Origin: an uncultured Acetatifactor sp.
GTDB lineage: Bacteria > Bacillota > Clostridia > Lachnospirales > Lachnospiraceae
Length of the DNA stretch: 55,340 bases
Assembly: GCA_910584235.1 (NCBI GenBank)
Contig: CAJTZD010000017.1
Span: 1-55,340 of the forward strand
Reading direction: 5' to 3'
This document shows, piece by piece, positions 8,465 to 17,619 of this stretch (within the stretch, counting starts at the first letter, position 1; each line of letters begins with the position of its first letter). A program made the position numbers and the translations under genes. The notes under the pieces are model-generated. The model searched no databases. It was not told where the DNA came from and was given only the letters and a program-made list of their open reading frames with translations.

Positions 8465-9550
8465 CTATTCATAAGCGGCTTCGTAATACCGATAAATCTC
8501 CTCCCGGGAAATACGGGCCGCAAGCTCCCGCAGACAGGCCAGGGTCTCTTTCCAGTTCCCCGCATCCACCCTGTTGTGTCCCGCGGACATTTGATCCAGC
8601 ATATACCGGCTGATGTCAGGGCTGTAGTGCACCATATCCATATAGTAATCCAGATTGCACACAATGGATTCCTCATTCTGGAAATAATAAACCTCTGCAT
8701 TCTCACAGGAAAGCAGCGCGGAAACTGCCTGGTCCAGCGCATAGATCCGCATGTCCTGCTCTCCGTTCACATAGGCGCAGTCCCACCACAGCAGGGAAAG
8801 GGGCGGGATCAGAAAACGGTACCGGGTCCGGGGATGGGAGGACACCTGCTCTGTGAGAAGTTGAATATTGCGGGCAATGAGCACGGCTTCTTCCGGAAAG
8901 TCCCTCTGCACAATCATTTCCCCGGAATCTATATTCCCCCTGTCATAGGCCAGCATGGCCCGGGCAGGCCCGAACTGTTTATCCCTGGCCCAGTTATACG
9001 CCTGCCCTTTGGTATTGATTCCCTCATGGGCGTAAGCCAGCATGGCCGGAATCTTTTCCATCAGGATCTCCTTGTTGTACAGATAGGGCAGATCGTCCAG
9101 GACTGTTTTCGTGTGGAGATACCTGGGCGTATCTTTCCCATACAAAGTCACCTCCACGGGAGCATACACAGCGGGAATATCCAGACACCAGAAGACATTC
9201 TTCAGCTCCCTCTCCTCTTCGGCCATGTCCAAATAGTAAAGCAGATCAGCCACGGAGCCGGAAGCCCGGATGATTTTCAGAGTACTGCAGCCGTATGTGC
9301 CGTCCAGAAAGGCGCTGTCGAAATTCTCCGCCAGGGAGGACCCCACCAAAACGGAATCATAGTCAAAATTCCGTATGGTCCCGGGCATCTGGTTGTCCCT
9401 GTCATTGAGCACGGCATCCATGCCGAAGAACGGGGCATGGTACTGGTAGAACGGATCCAGCAGCCATACGAAAAAAGCGATCAGTATCATCTGCGTCCCC
9501 GCAAGGATCAGCAATCTTTTTAAAGCTTTCTTTTTTCCGGCCTCTTCCAT
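8465..9550 (-). CDS. Membrane-anchored SGNH/DltD-like partner of the MBOAT acyltransferase
   Basis: This 361-residue protein has one N-terminal membrane segment (about 13-32) and an extracytoplasmic domain. A nucleophile block VLVGSSLAENF (GSS at 70-72) and a distal DMVHYS block (Asp305, His308) give the Ser-Asp-His set expected of SGNH proteins such as DltD, AlgJ and AlgX. Such proteins work with an MBOAT protein to place acetyl or another acyl group on an extracellular polymer. The MBOAT gene is 20 bases upstream, so the two are surely cotranscribed. The acceptor here is probably the glycan exported by Wzm/Wzt. Homology with DltD is judged from motifs and context, not from overall identity, and no D-alanyl carrier genes (dltA, dltC) are present. 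Confidence 0.8.
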   Translation of the reverse strand: MEEAGKKKALKRLLILAGTQMILIAFFVWLLDPFYQYHAPFFGMDAVLNDRDNQMPGTIRNFDYDSVLVGSSLAENFDSAFLDGTYGCSTLKIIRASGSVADLLYYLDMAEEERELKNVFWCLDIPAVYAPVEVTLYGKDTPRYLHTKTVLDDLPYLYNKEILMEKIPAMLAYAHEGINTKGQAYNWARDKQFGPARAMLAYDRGNIDSGEMIVQRDFPEEAVLIARNIQLLTEQVSSHPRTRYRFLIPPLSLLWWDCAYVNGEQDMRIYALDQAVSALLSCENAEVYYFQNEESIVCNLDYYMDMVHYSPDISRYMLDQMSAGHNRVDAGNWKETLACLRELAARISREEIYRYYEAAYE

Positions 9551-9570
9551 ACCGCCCGCTCCCTTTCCCG

Positions 9571-11034
9571 TCAGAAATTAAAATACAAAAATACGCTCAC
9601 CTGTGACAGCGAAATAAAGGACCAGGTGAACAGGGTTGCCAGGCAAAAGGCTCCCGCCCATGTGTGTCCTTTTTTCCGGATCCATTCTTCCGCCTTTTGC
9701 CCGCGGATCAGGCCGATACCCAGAGCCGAGAGCAAAAGAAAGCATCCCAGGAAGAAAGGATTCAGCAGTCCGGGCGCTTTCATGCCAAGGAACTTAACCG
9801 CCGCATAATTCTCGGGAAAGACCAGCGTATTGCACACCCCAAGGAGCATCCCCCTGTTTCCCGCCGTAAAAAGCCTGCTCCACAAAAGTCCCGCCGCCTC
9901 CAGGGAGTCGCTGCGGAATATGGAAAAGGACAGGGTGACGAATACCCCGGTGGCCAGGCGGTTCATCCATTCCCGCGGAAACCGCAGCTTCGGAAATGCC
10001 GTCTCAAAGGCCACTGCCAATCCGTGCATCAGCCCCCACAGGACAAAGGTCCAGTCGGCGCCGTGCCACAGTCCGCTGACCAAAAACACCACAAGGAGGT
10101 TTAAGCACTGCCTGGCTCTCCCTTTCCGGTTCCCTCCCAGGGGAATATAGACATACCGGGACAGAAAACGGGACAGGGTCATATGCCATCTGCGCCAGAA
10201 TTCCCGCACGGAAGCCGCCCGAAAAGGCGAGTCAAAATTTTCCGGCAGCCAAAAGCCGAACATCCTGGCAATACCTCTGGCCATGTCACAATAACCGCTG
10301 AAATCAAAGTACAGCTCCATCATATACCACACAATTGTAATCCATGCCGCAGGCGTATCCAGCGCGGCCAGATTCCCATACTCCGCGTTCACCAGCACAG
10401 CCAGGGAATCCGCAAGCAGCACCTTTTTGGCCAGCCCCAGGATAAACAGCGTGATTCCGTCATAGAAATCCCCCGGGGAAAACCGCCTGTTCTCCCTGCG
10501 CGTCAGCTGGGGCAGCAGCTCGCTGTGAAGCACGATGGGGCCCGCCACCAACTGAGGAAAAAAGCTGACGAAAAAGGCGTAATCAATCAGGGCATAATGG
10601 GGCGCGTTTTCCCGGTACCTTTCTATGACGAAAGACAGCTGCTGAAACGTGAAGAAGCTGATGCCGAGGGGCAGGGCGATTTTCTCCAGCCGGATATCCG
10701 TATGAAAGAAAAAATTACAATTGTCGATAAAGAAGTGGAAATATTTAAAGTAAAACAAAAGCCCCAGATTCCCCAGAATCCCGCAGGCCGCCAGGACCTT
10801 TCGCTGTCCTGGCCGGCGCCTGCCCGCAAGCAGCAGGCTCACGAAATAATTCCCCGCCAGACTGGCAAGCAGGATCCAGAGGTAGAATACATTGTAATAC
10901 CCATAGAACCAAAAGGACATTCCCACCAGAAATAATTTCGCAGGGAAAGGATTCTCCAGCTTCTGGAGCAGGAACCACCCCAAAAGCCCCAGCGGCAGAA
11001 ATATGGTAATGAAGATCACAGAGTTAAAAAGCAT
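9571..11034 (-). CDS. MBOAT family O-acyltransferase (AlgI/DltB-like)
   Basis: A 487-residue polytopic membrane enzyme that moves an acyl group, usually acetyl, from the cytoplasmic side toward an outer-surface acceptor. It shows about ten or more hydrophobic segments, the family blocks LPLGISFFTFQ (121-131), ELYFDFSGYCDMA (240-252), REFWRRWHMTLSRFL (277-291, His284) and YIPLGGNR (296-303), and the invariant histidine in SGLWHGADW (His324). Length is as expected for AlgI-type proteins. AGAGG lies upstream of the ATG. It follows the glycosyltransferase at 11060 by 25 bases and precedes its SGNH partner by 20. The family assignment is secure; the acyl group and acceptor are inferred from position in the operon. 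Confidence 0.93.
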   Translation of the reverse strand: MLFNSVIFITIFLPLGLLGWFLLQKLENPFPAKLFLVGMSFWFYGYYNVFYLWILLASLAGNYFVSLLLAGRRRPGQRKVLAACGILGNLGLLFYFKYFHFFIDNCNFFFHTDIRLEKIALPLGISFFTFQQLSFVIERYRENAPHYALIDYAFFVSFFPQLVAGPIVLHSELLPQLTRRENRRFSPGDFYDGITLFILGLAKKVLLADSLAVLVNAEYGNLAALDTPAAWITIVWYMMELYFDFSGYCDMARGIARMFGFWLPENFDSPFRAASVREFWRRWHMTLSRFLSRYVYIPLGGNRKGRARQCLNLLVVFLVSGLWHGADWTFVLWGLMHGLAVAFETAFPKLRFPREWMNRLATGVFVTLSFSIFRSDSLEAAGLLWSRLFTAGNRGMLLGVCNTLVFPENYAAVKFLGMKAPGLLNPFFLGCFLLLSALGIGLIRGQKAEEWIRKKGHTWAGAFCLATLFTWSFISLSQVSVFLYFNF

Positions 11035-11059
11035 ATGATTTTCCTCTCCCAGTCAAAAG

Positions 11060-13111
11060 TCACGTTCCGGGCTTCAACGAATAATCGCTTCTGTCCAGGG
11101 AAAAATTGGGGTTGTAATAGGGATCCCCCGCCGCCAGCTCTTTCTTCCACTTTTCCCGAAACCGCGCCGACTCTTTATTGTATCGTTCTGCTCTCTCCCC
11201 GGTGTCGTCTAAGCCCCTGGAGGCGGACTCATAGTGGAACAGCTCCGCAAAAGGCGTGAATACATTCAGAAGCCCCATGCCCCGCAGCTTCAGGCAAAGG
11301 TCCACATCATTCAGGGAAACCGCAAAGCTCTCGTCCAGTCCCCCCGCCGCCAGATAAAGCTCCCTTTTCACCATCAGGCAGGCGCCGGTCACTGCCGTCA
11401 CATCCTGAGCATAGCACAGCCGGCCCATGTATCCCAGATTCTGACGGTTTTGTCTGTAATGGGTATGTCCCGCCGTCCTGTGGGCTCCTAACCCGATCAC
11501 CACACCCGCATGCTGGATGGTATTGTCCGGATAGTAGAGCTTGGCCCCCACCGCGCCCACGTCAGGGCGCTGGGCATACATTAGAAGCTCCTCCATCCAG
11601 TTGGCGGTGATGACTTCCGTATCGTTGTTCAGGAGCAGCACATACTCGCCGGAGGCATATTTCACGCCCAGGTTATTGACGGCGGAGTAGTTAAATTCTC
11701 CCCGGTAAGTGACAACGGCAATCCTGCCGCCGCGCTGCAGGCCGCCGTCTCCGGCAGGCGTCCCTTTCCCGGCCTGCGCCGGGATTTTGTATTCCTCTCC
11801 CAGCAGCCGGCCGTAATAGCTCTTAATCTCCTCCGTGACGCTGTTGTTCTCCACGATGATAATCTCGTAATTCCCATATGTGGACTTCTCGGATATGGAT
11901 GAGACACAGCGCCGCAGGTCCTCCGCATGGTCCTTATTGGCAATGACTATGGATATCTTCGGCGTACCGATTATTTCGTAGCGAATGCGGAATATGGTCT
12001 GAAACGCCCTGGTGCTCTCGATCTTAAAATGCGCAAAGCCATGCCCCTGCAGATGCTCTGCCACCGCCCCTCTGGCGGCTTCTATGGCATAGGGCTTGGC
12101 CTCGATGCCGGAGGCCACGCTGCCGGAATGGCTCCTCCAATAGTACAGGGGCCTGGGCACATGGACGATTCTTTTTGCGTTGTCCGTCAGACGCAGGATC
12201 ATGTCATGGTCCTGGCTGCCGTCGAATTTCGTCCGAAACAGCTCTTCCCCGTCCAAAAGCTCCCTGGAAAAAACGCTGAAATGGCAGATATAGTTATTGG
12301 CCCGCAGATTGTCCGGGGCATAGTCCGGCTTAAAGTGCATGGTCAGCATATGATTGATATCGTCGTCCTGAAAGGTAATCTCATCGCAGTACAGATAATC
12401 CGCCTCCTGCTCGTTGATGGCCTTTACATATTCGTAGAGCGCACTGGGATGCAGCAGGTCGTCCTGATCCAGCAGGCCGATATACTGGCCCGTGGCCATC
12501 TGCAGGCAGGCATTTGTATTGCCGGAAATGCCGCCGTTTGTCTCCAGATGCCGATACAGGATCCGGCCCCCTGCCTTTGCGGCATACTCCCTGCAGATCT
12601 CTCCTATATAGCTGTGGGCCTCGTCAGAGCCGTCCGCCAGGCACAGTTCCCAGTTGGGATAGGTCTGGTTCATGACGCATTCCAGCAGCTCCACCTGAAA
12701 CTGCCTCTCATTGTTCCACAGGGGCACCAGAATGCTGATCTTCACCATCCGCGGAAATACCGTCTCTCTCTGGGCGGCAGCCTCCTCCGGTGTGGGAAAG
12801 CTCGCTGTGCCGAACTGTCTCATGGCCGCCCGCTCCCTTCTCTTATAGTTCAGCTTTTGGACCACGCCCTTTAAGCTGCCGCAGTTCCTCAGCCTGACCC
12901 ACTGGCGCTTGCCCCAGCGGAGCACGCTCAGGGCGGGCCTCATAAGCTTCCAGAGGATGTTCCCCCGGATCCGGTTCAGCTTCCGCTCCAGCTCCTCATT
13001 CTTCGCCTCCAGCTCTGCCATCCGGCCGGCCATATCCCCTATCCGGCCCGTGAGCTCCTCACATCTAAGCCGCTCTTCCTCGTATGCTTTTCTGTAATCC
13101 GTCTCTCCCAT
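11060..13111 (-). CDS. Two-domain family 2 glycosyltransferase
   Basis: A 683-residue cytoplasmic enzyme with two GT-A catalytic domains, so it may add two different sugars or two linkages of a repeat unit. Residues 5-50 are a coiled coil rich in Glu, Arg and Leu. Domain one starts near 128 (VKISILVPLW) and has the acidic motif LLDQDD near 215; domain two starts near 385 (PKISIVIANKD) and has LLLNNDTE near 495 followed by GAVGAKLYYPD and VTGACLMVKRE blocks. The start is the second of two close ATGs, because AGAGG is seven bases before it and only one before the first. It lies 42 bases after the related glycosyltransferase and 25 before the MBOAT gene. Sugar specificity is unknown. Confidence 0.88.
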   Translation of the reverse strand: MGETDYRKAYEEERLRCEELTGRIGDMAGRMAELEAKNEELERKLNRIRGNILWKLMRPALSVLRWGKRQWVRLRNCGSLKGVVQKLNYKRRERAAMRQFGTASFPTPEEAAAQRETVFPRMVKISILVPLWNNERQFQVELLECVMNQTYPNWELCLADGSDEAHSYIGEICREYAAKAGGRILYRHLETNGGISGNTNACLQMATGQYIGLLDQDDLLHPSALYEYVKAINEQEADYLYCDEITFQDDDINHMLTMHFKPDYAPDNLRANNYICHFSVFSRELLDGEELFRTKFDGSQDHDMILRLTDNAKRIVHVPRPLYYWRSHSGSVASGIEAKPYAIEAARGAVAEHLQGHGFAHFKIESTRAFQTIFRIRYEIIGTPKISIVIANKDHAEDLRRCVSSISEKSTYGNYEIIIVENNSVTEEIKSYYGRLLGEEYKIPAQAGKGTPAGDGGLQRGGRIAVVTYRGEFNYSAVNNLGVKYASGEYVLLLNNDTEVITANWMEELLMYAQRPDVGAVGAKLYYPDNTIQHAGVVIGLGAHRTAGHTHYRQNRQNLGYMGRLCYAQDVTAVTGACLMVKRELYLAAGGLDESFAVSLNDVDLCLKLRGMGLLNVFTPFAELFHYESASRGLDDTGERAERYNKESARFREKWKKELAAGDPYYNPNFSLDRSDYSLKPGT

Positions 13112-13153
13112 AGTCATACCTCTTGCCCGCTTCGGCGCCCGTATCCGCCGTTC

Positions 13154-15244
13154 CTATGTCAGTTCTATATAGCAGCCGCTCCAGTTGAAAAGCCTGACGC
13201 CCCCCGCCCGGTTCCCGGCCGCCATCCCCAGCCGGTATTTTCCGGCGGGAACCGCGTTCTCTCCGATTTCCACATCAAAGCCGCACAGGGCCACATTCCT
13301 CTGATCCGGCATATTTTCCTCCAGATCAGGCCGGTACATCCCCGCCGTCTCCAGGGCATATATCTTTCCCCGGACCCCGGATTCCGGGGGGCGGGATTCC
13401 GTCTCCGCCTCAGGAACCTCCCCAAGCAGCAGGCTCCTGACATAATGGGCATTGTTATCCCCCAGCACCACGGCAAAGCCGCGCACCCTGCGCCCGCGGC
13501 AATCCTCCACAGACACACTCAGACAGGCATCCTGACGGTATCCCTCCAGGGATACCCTGCGCCGCCCGGACAGCGCTTTCTGAATCTCATTTCCCGCCGT
13601 CAGATAGGCCGGGCGGATTCCGCTGGTAAACAGCCACTCTCTGTTCAGCCCCGGCGGATAATAGGGATCCTCTCCCGCCAGGGCGGGGTGGCAGGCATAG
13701 AGCCTCTCCCGTTCTCTTCCAAGCCGCTTTAAATTCTCCCCGGACCCGTCGTCCCCCCTGCTCAGGGATTCATGGTGACAGCCGTGGAACTCATTTACGC
13801 ACACATTCCGGTATCCCGCTTCATACAGCCGAAAGCACAGCTCCACATCGTTAAAAGCCACTCTCAGCTCCTCCGAAAATCCCCCTGCCTCCCGAAACTT
13901 CTCCCGCTCCGTCATCAGGCAGGCCCCGGTCACGGCCAGCACATTGCGGTTTCCCCGGTTCGCCCCATAGTAATGCCAGACCTCATCCGGGCAAAAACGC
14001 AGCGGATCCACGGGCCCGGAAGACAGATTTACAATACCTCCGTGCTGGATGCGCGCACAGTCCGGGTAATAAAGCTTCAGACCCACGGCTCCGGTTCCCT
14101 CCCTGACTGCCAGCGCCGCCATCTCCTCCAGGGTGCCCGCCTGGGACAAGGTCACATCGTCGTTCAGGAACAAAAGAAGCCTGCCTCCGGCCACGGCGGC
14201 TCCCAGATTGCACATCCTGGAAAAATTGAATTCCATAGGCTGGTACAGATATCGGACGGGACAGCCGTCCCGTTTCCGGCAGGACACCCTGTGCGCCATG
14301 GTCTCAATGCGCTCCCTGTTCTCCCGGGTGCTGCCGTTGTCCACCAGAATGATTTCAACGGAAAGAGGCTGCCTCCCGTTTCGGGACCTGGCCCCCTGCA
14401 GGCAGCCCTCTATACATGCTTCCAGGGCCTGCGGCTGATCCTTTGAGGGGATCACCACGGACAAGGCAGGCACCCTCCCCCGTCCTGCCGCCAGAATGCC
14501 TTGGAGGTTTTGCAGCCGCTGCTCTTTCAGGCTTTCCCGAAAGGGGGTGGACTGAAAGAATCTCTCCTGACAGGCTTTGCCGCGCCCATGGAACAGGATC
14601 CTCTGCACATGGCCCACGCAGGAGGCTGCCTTTTCATACCCGCCTGCCAGAGTCAGGCAGGCGTGCACAGCCTGTTCATACGCCTCGAAATCCCTCACCT
14701 GCCAGACATCCTCGGTCCGGCATCCGCTGCCTCTTTCATCCCGAGCGCTATCCCGGGGTTCCCGGCAGGAGCCTGGTCTCCTGGCAGTACCGGTTCCGGC
14801 CGGGCCGCTGCCGGCGCTGTCCGCCCGTCTCCGGCAGCAGAATTCTTCCGGCCGAATCCCCGCTTCCTCCAGCAGCTCTCTCTCCACGGCCACCAGGCTT
14901 CCGAAATAGAAAAAGCAGTCCAGCACGTCAGGGGACCAGTCCGGTTTATACCAGGGAAGCTCCCTGACACTGTCCCAGACATCCTCGTCTCCGTATAAAA
15001 TGCGCACTTCGGGACGGGCCGCAAAATATGCTTCCACAGCCGCTAAGGCTCCCGCCGCCATCCGTCCGTCTTCCGCACAGAACACGGCGAAATCACGGCT
15101 GCAGACCCTATCCTGCCAAAGCGGCTCGGCCTCCCTTTCGGCGGCCCATTCCCCATAGGCTGTCTGCCTTTCCCGCAGCCGTCTTTTGTACCGCCTGTCT
15201 TCTATTCTCTCCAGTGTCCTCTTTGCCAGCGCCCTGATGCCCAA
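13154..15244 (-). CDS. Large glycosyltransferase with degenerate first domain
   Basis: This 696-residue protein parallels its downstream neighbour but is not equivalent. The first ~150 residues keep only the back half of a GT-A domain (RILYGDED, WYKPDWSPD) and lack the nucleotide-binding first half. A Gly/Arg/Ser-rich linker follows. The intact domain begins near 261 (LSVVIPSKD) with LLFLNDDVT near 361 and then GAVGLKLYYPD and VTGACLMTERE. The last ~120 residues look beta-rich (DNNAHYVRS, GCYIEL) and might bind glycan. The start is a TTG with AAAGGAG 11 bases upstream; the next in-frame ATG is 60 codons later and would remove the vestigial domain. GC content is very high here. Family 2 is certain; the role of the ends is not. 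Confidence 0.83.
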   Translation of the reverse strand: MGIRALAKRTLERIEDRRYKRRLRERQTAYGEWAAEREAEPLWQDRVCSRDFAVFCAEDGRMAAGALAAVEAYFAARPEVRILYGDEDVWDSVRELPWYKPDWSPDVLDCFFYFGSLVAVERELLEEAGIRPEEFCCRRRADSAGSGPAGTGTARRPGSCREPRDSARDERGSGCRTEDVWQVRDFEAYEQAVHACLTLAGGYEKAASCVGHVQRILFHGRGKACQERFFQSTPFRESLKEQRLQNLQGILAAGRGRVPALSVVIPSKDQPQALEACIEGCLQGARSRNGRQPLSVEIILVDNGSTRENRERIETMAHRVSCRKRDGCPVRYLYQPMEFNFSRMCNLGAAVAGGRLLLFLNDDVTLSQAGTLEEMAALAVREGTGAVGLKLYYPDCARIQHGGIVNLSSGPVDPLRFCPDEVWHYYGANRGNRNVLAVTGACLMTEREKFREAGGFSEELRVAFNDVELCFRLYEAGYRNVCVNEFHGCHHESLSRGDDGSGENLKRLGRERERLYACHPALAGEDPYYPPGLNREWLFTSGIRPAYLTAGNEIQKALSGRRRVSLEGYRQDACLSVSVEDCRGRRVRGFAVVLGDNNAHYVRSLLLGEVPEAETESRPPESGVRGKIYALETAGMYRPDLEENMPDQRNVALCGFDVEIGENAVPAGKYRLGMAAGNRAGGVRLFNWSGCYIELT

Positions 15245-15289
15245 TCCGCCACCAACTCCTTTTCCTCTGCCTCTCCCAGGACTCCTGTC

Positions 15290-15357
15290 GGACTGCTCTT
15301 TCTATCGGCCCCGGCCAAAGTTCCCGGCAGACTGTTCTTCCTACCGCCCCCCGGCCA
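15290..15357. repeat. Imperfect direct repeat between glycosyltransferase and methyltransferase-kinase genes
   Basis: Two imperfect copies of a ~28-base unit, GGACTGCTCTTTCTATCGGC at 15290 onward and CAGACTGTTCTTCCTACCGC from about 15329, both end in CCCCGGCCA. The second copy runs into the 3' end of the methyltransferase-kinase gene. It looks like a local tandem duplication, with no known function. Confidence 0.35.
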
Positions 15358-17611
15358 GGTCCCGGGCCATGGAAAGGGGCAGACGCGCAATATCCATCTG
15401 CAGACACAGTACATTTTCCGCCTGCCGGGGAAGCTTCTCCAGACTGATGCAAAAGCCCGGATCTTCGGTGCCAAATACAATGCTGGGACAGTCCTTCTCC
15501 CCGTTCTTTGGCGGAAACGCCACCAGCCCGTTGGCGCTTAGCACTTTCCTGCGGCTTAAGGGAATCGGCTCCCCGTTCAGGAGCGCCTGCCGCAGCTTCA
15601 CCGCGCAGGGGCCGAAAGCCGGATCCACCCGAAGCCTGCGCACTTCCCCGCTGACCTTCAGCTCCAGATCGATGAGATTCTCCCCCTGATAGGCATCCTT
15701 TACAAAAAAGGACTCCTCCTCGGAAAATCCTTTGCCTCTGTCTTCGTATACCTGGACGCGGTTCACCTCGGATGCGTCCTGGTATCTGTCGATCCAGTCC
15801 TGGGGCCTGATCATTCTGCGCCCGATTTTGTCCCGCAGTCCGGACATGGACAGCCGGTTCCCGGTGACAAAATTCTGGAATTCCATTTCCGCGCCGCGAT
15901 ATCCTTTCGCTTCCTCCTCCGAGACGGACAGCTCCTCAAGCACCCGCTCCAGCCCCAGACTGCCCCTCTTTTCATCCTCCAGCAGGTAACAGTACACGGC
16001 CCGGAAAGCCAGCTCCCTGGTCTCGATAGGCTTCCCGAAAGTCCACTCGTAGTCAATCAGCGTCCATCTGTCCCCATCCACCAGAATATTGGAGAAAATC
16101 GGGTCAAAGTCGGCCGCCGGGTACTGGCTGTTGTACCCGATCCGCTCCACATACTCTCGAAAATACCTGTAGAACCCCTCCGTGTCCCCCTTTTCCAGGC
16201 AGCCGTCCATGATCTCGGACAGCGGCATCCCTCCCAGGAATTCAAACCGGGCGCACAAACCCTCTTCCTCCAGACAGCATTCATTGATTTCCAGGCGCCC
16301 TCCCCGGTACCTCTCCTTAAGCCTCTCACAGGAGATCTCCATCCCTCTGACATGCTCCCCGGCGGCTTCGTTCAGGGCGCATTTCCGGACAAAGGCCCCC
16401 TGGCCGTCCATGACGATCTCTGTCCGGATGGCGTATTCCGGCGCCCGGTCATTGGAATATTTCACATACTTGATATCAAAGCCTTTGCCGATCACTGCCA
16501 GATACGAATTGGAGAACAGGGGAAAGAGTCCCTCCTGCATCAGACCGTCGAAAGCGCTTTTCTCGTCGAACAGTACCATCCTGTCCCTGTCGAAATTCCG
16601 CATATTATAGGCCAGCTCCCCTTTTCCCGGCAGATATTCGTCGCTGTAGAGCATCTTCATAAACTTGTAATCCGGATAAGGGTAATAGAAATGGTATTCT
16701 TCCACCCCGCAGCTTTGGAAGATCCGCTCCAGGCCGTTCCTGCCAAAGGTTCGGGCGCCTGAGGTGTCCCTGTAATTCTCTATACTGGAGAAATATGTCC
16801 CCAGATGGTCCTCCCTGCACCCCGCAAAATATTTTAGACCGTATTTGTTCTCAATGGCAATGAGAATACGGCCTTCCGGGGCCAGATGCCGCAGCAGCAG
16901 CTGCAGGTAATCCTCATAGGGCCTGTCCCCTCCGATGTAATCCTGCCCGTATTCAAAGACTCCGGTCAGGCAGATGAAGTCAAAGTCGTCTCCCAGACAG
17001 GGCTCAATATCCCTGAAATTCCCCACACGGATGAGAATATTCCCGCACTCCCTGTGGCGGTAGGCATTGATCAGGCTGCGCTTTTTAGACAGATCCACAC
17101 AAGTCACTGAGGCCGCCTTTGCTGACAGCACACCTGTCACCGCGCCGCAGCCGCTGCCGACTTCCAGCACCCTGGCAGTCTTTCCCTCCGGAAAGGGAAC
17201 CCATTCCAGAATATTTTCCCGCAAGGGCGAAAGATGATAGAGAAGCGGCCAGCTGGCCCTTTCCGCGATGATGTCCGCGTACTCTGAGACAGGATGATGC
17301 TTTACAATGTCTAACAGCTCGTCCTCCACCTGACCGTCGCTGTAGAGATCTTCCCCGGAATACAGGCTGTAGTCCAGCCTGACCTTTCCGATCTCTTCTG
17401 TCTTTTGTATTTTCTCCGCTTTGTCCGTCTCTTTCGTCTCTCCTGTTTTTTCCGTCGTTTCCGTTATTTCCTCTTTTTCTGCCTCTATGCTTTCGGACTC
17501 GTTTTCTTTCGGACATTCCGCCGCTTTCCACGCTTCCCGGTCTTCAAATGTCCTCTCTTCAAATGTCCGTTCTTCGTTCTCCGGGCTCTTGCTTACTCTG
17601 TCTGCTGCCAT
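15341..17611 (-). CDS. Methyltransferase plus kinase-like protein, possible glycan chain-capping enzyme
   Basis: A 756-residue cytoplasmic protein. Residues 1-80 are Glu/Lys/Thr-rich and probably disordered. A class I SAM-dependent methyltransferase domain spans about 110-330, with VLEVGSGCGAVTG (148-160) and the acidic VDLS after strand two. About 375-545 resembles a small-molecule kinase fold: a possible ATP-binding Lys410 in AFVRK, DFDPIFSN (501-508) in place of the usual HxDxxxxN loop, and LIDYEWTF (518-525) as the metal motif. The last ~130 residues look beta-rich. It starts eight bases after the Wzt-type ATPase gene. In E. coli O8/O9a, WbdD has methyltransferase (plus kinase in O9a) activity, ends the O-chain with such a cap, and the Wzt C-domain reads it. 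The same pairing here suggests chain termination, but the kinase call rests on motifs only. Confidence 0.72.
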   Translation of the reverse strand: MAADRVSKSPENEERTFEERTFEDREAWKAAECPKENESESIEAEKEEITETTEKTGETKETDKAEKIQKTEEIGKVRLDYSLYSGEDLYSDGQVEDELLDIVKHHPVSEYADIIAERASWPLLYHLSPLRENILEWVPFPEGKTARVLEVGSGCGAVTGVLSAKAASVTCVDLSKKRSLINAYRHRECGNILIRVGNFRDIEPCLGDDFDFICLTGVFEYGQDYIGGDRPYEDYLQLLLRHLAPEGRILIAIENKYGLKYFAGCREDHLGTYFSSIENYRDTSGARTFGRNGLERIFQSCGVEEYHFYYPYPDYKFMKMLYSDEYLPGKGELAYNMRNFDRDRMVLFDEKSAFDGLMQEGLFPLFSNSYLAVIGKGFDIKYVKYSNDRAPEYAIRTEIVMDGQGAFVRKCALNEAAGEHVRGMEISCERLKERYRGGRLEINECCLEEEGLCARFEFLGGMPLSEIMDGCLEKGDTEGFYRYFREYVERIGYNSQYPAADFDPIFSNILVDGDRWTLIDYEWTFGKPIETRELAFRAVYCYLLEDEKRGSLGLERVLEELSVSEEEAKGYRGAEMEFQNFVTGNRLSMSGLRDKIGRRMIRPQDWIDRYQDASEVNRVQVYEDRGKGFSEEESFFVKDAYQGENLIDLELKVSGEVRRLRVDPAFGPCAVKLRQALLNGEPIPLSRRKVLSANGLVAFPPKNGEKDCPSIVFGTEDPGFCISLEKLPRQAENVLCLQMDIARLPLSMARDLAGGR

Positions 17612-17619
17612 ACCGCTCC

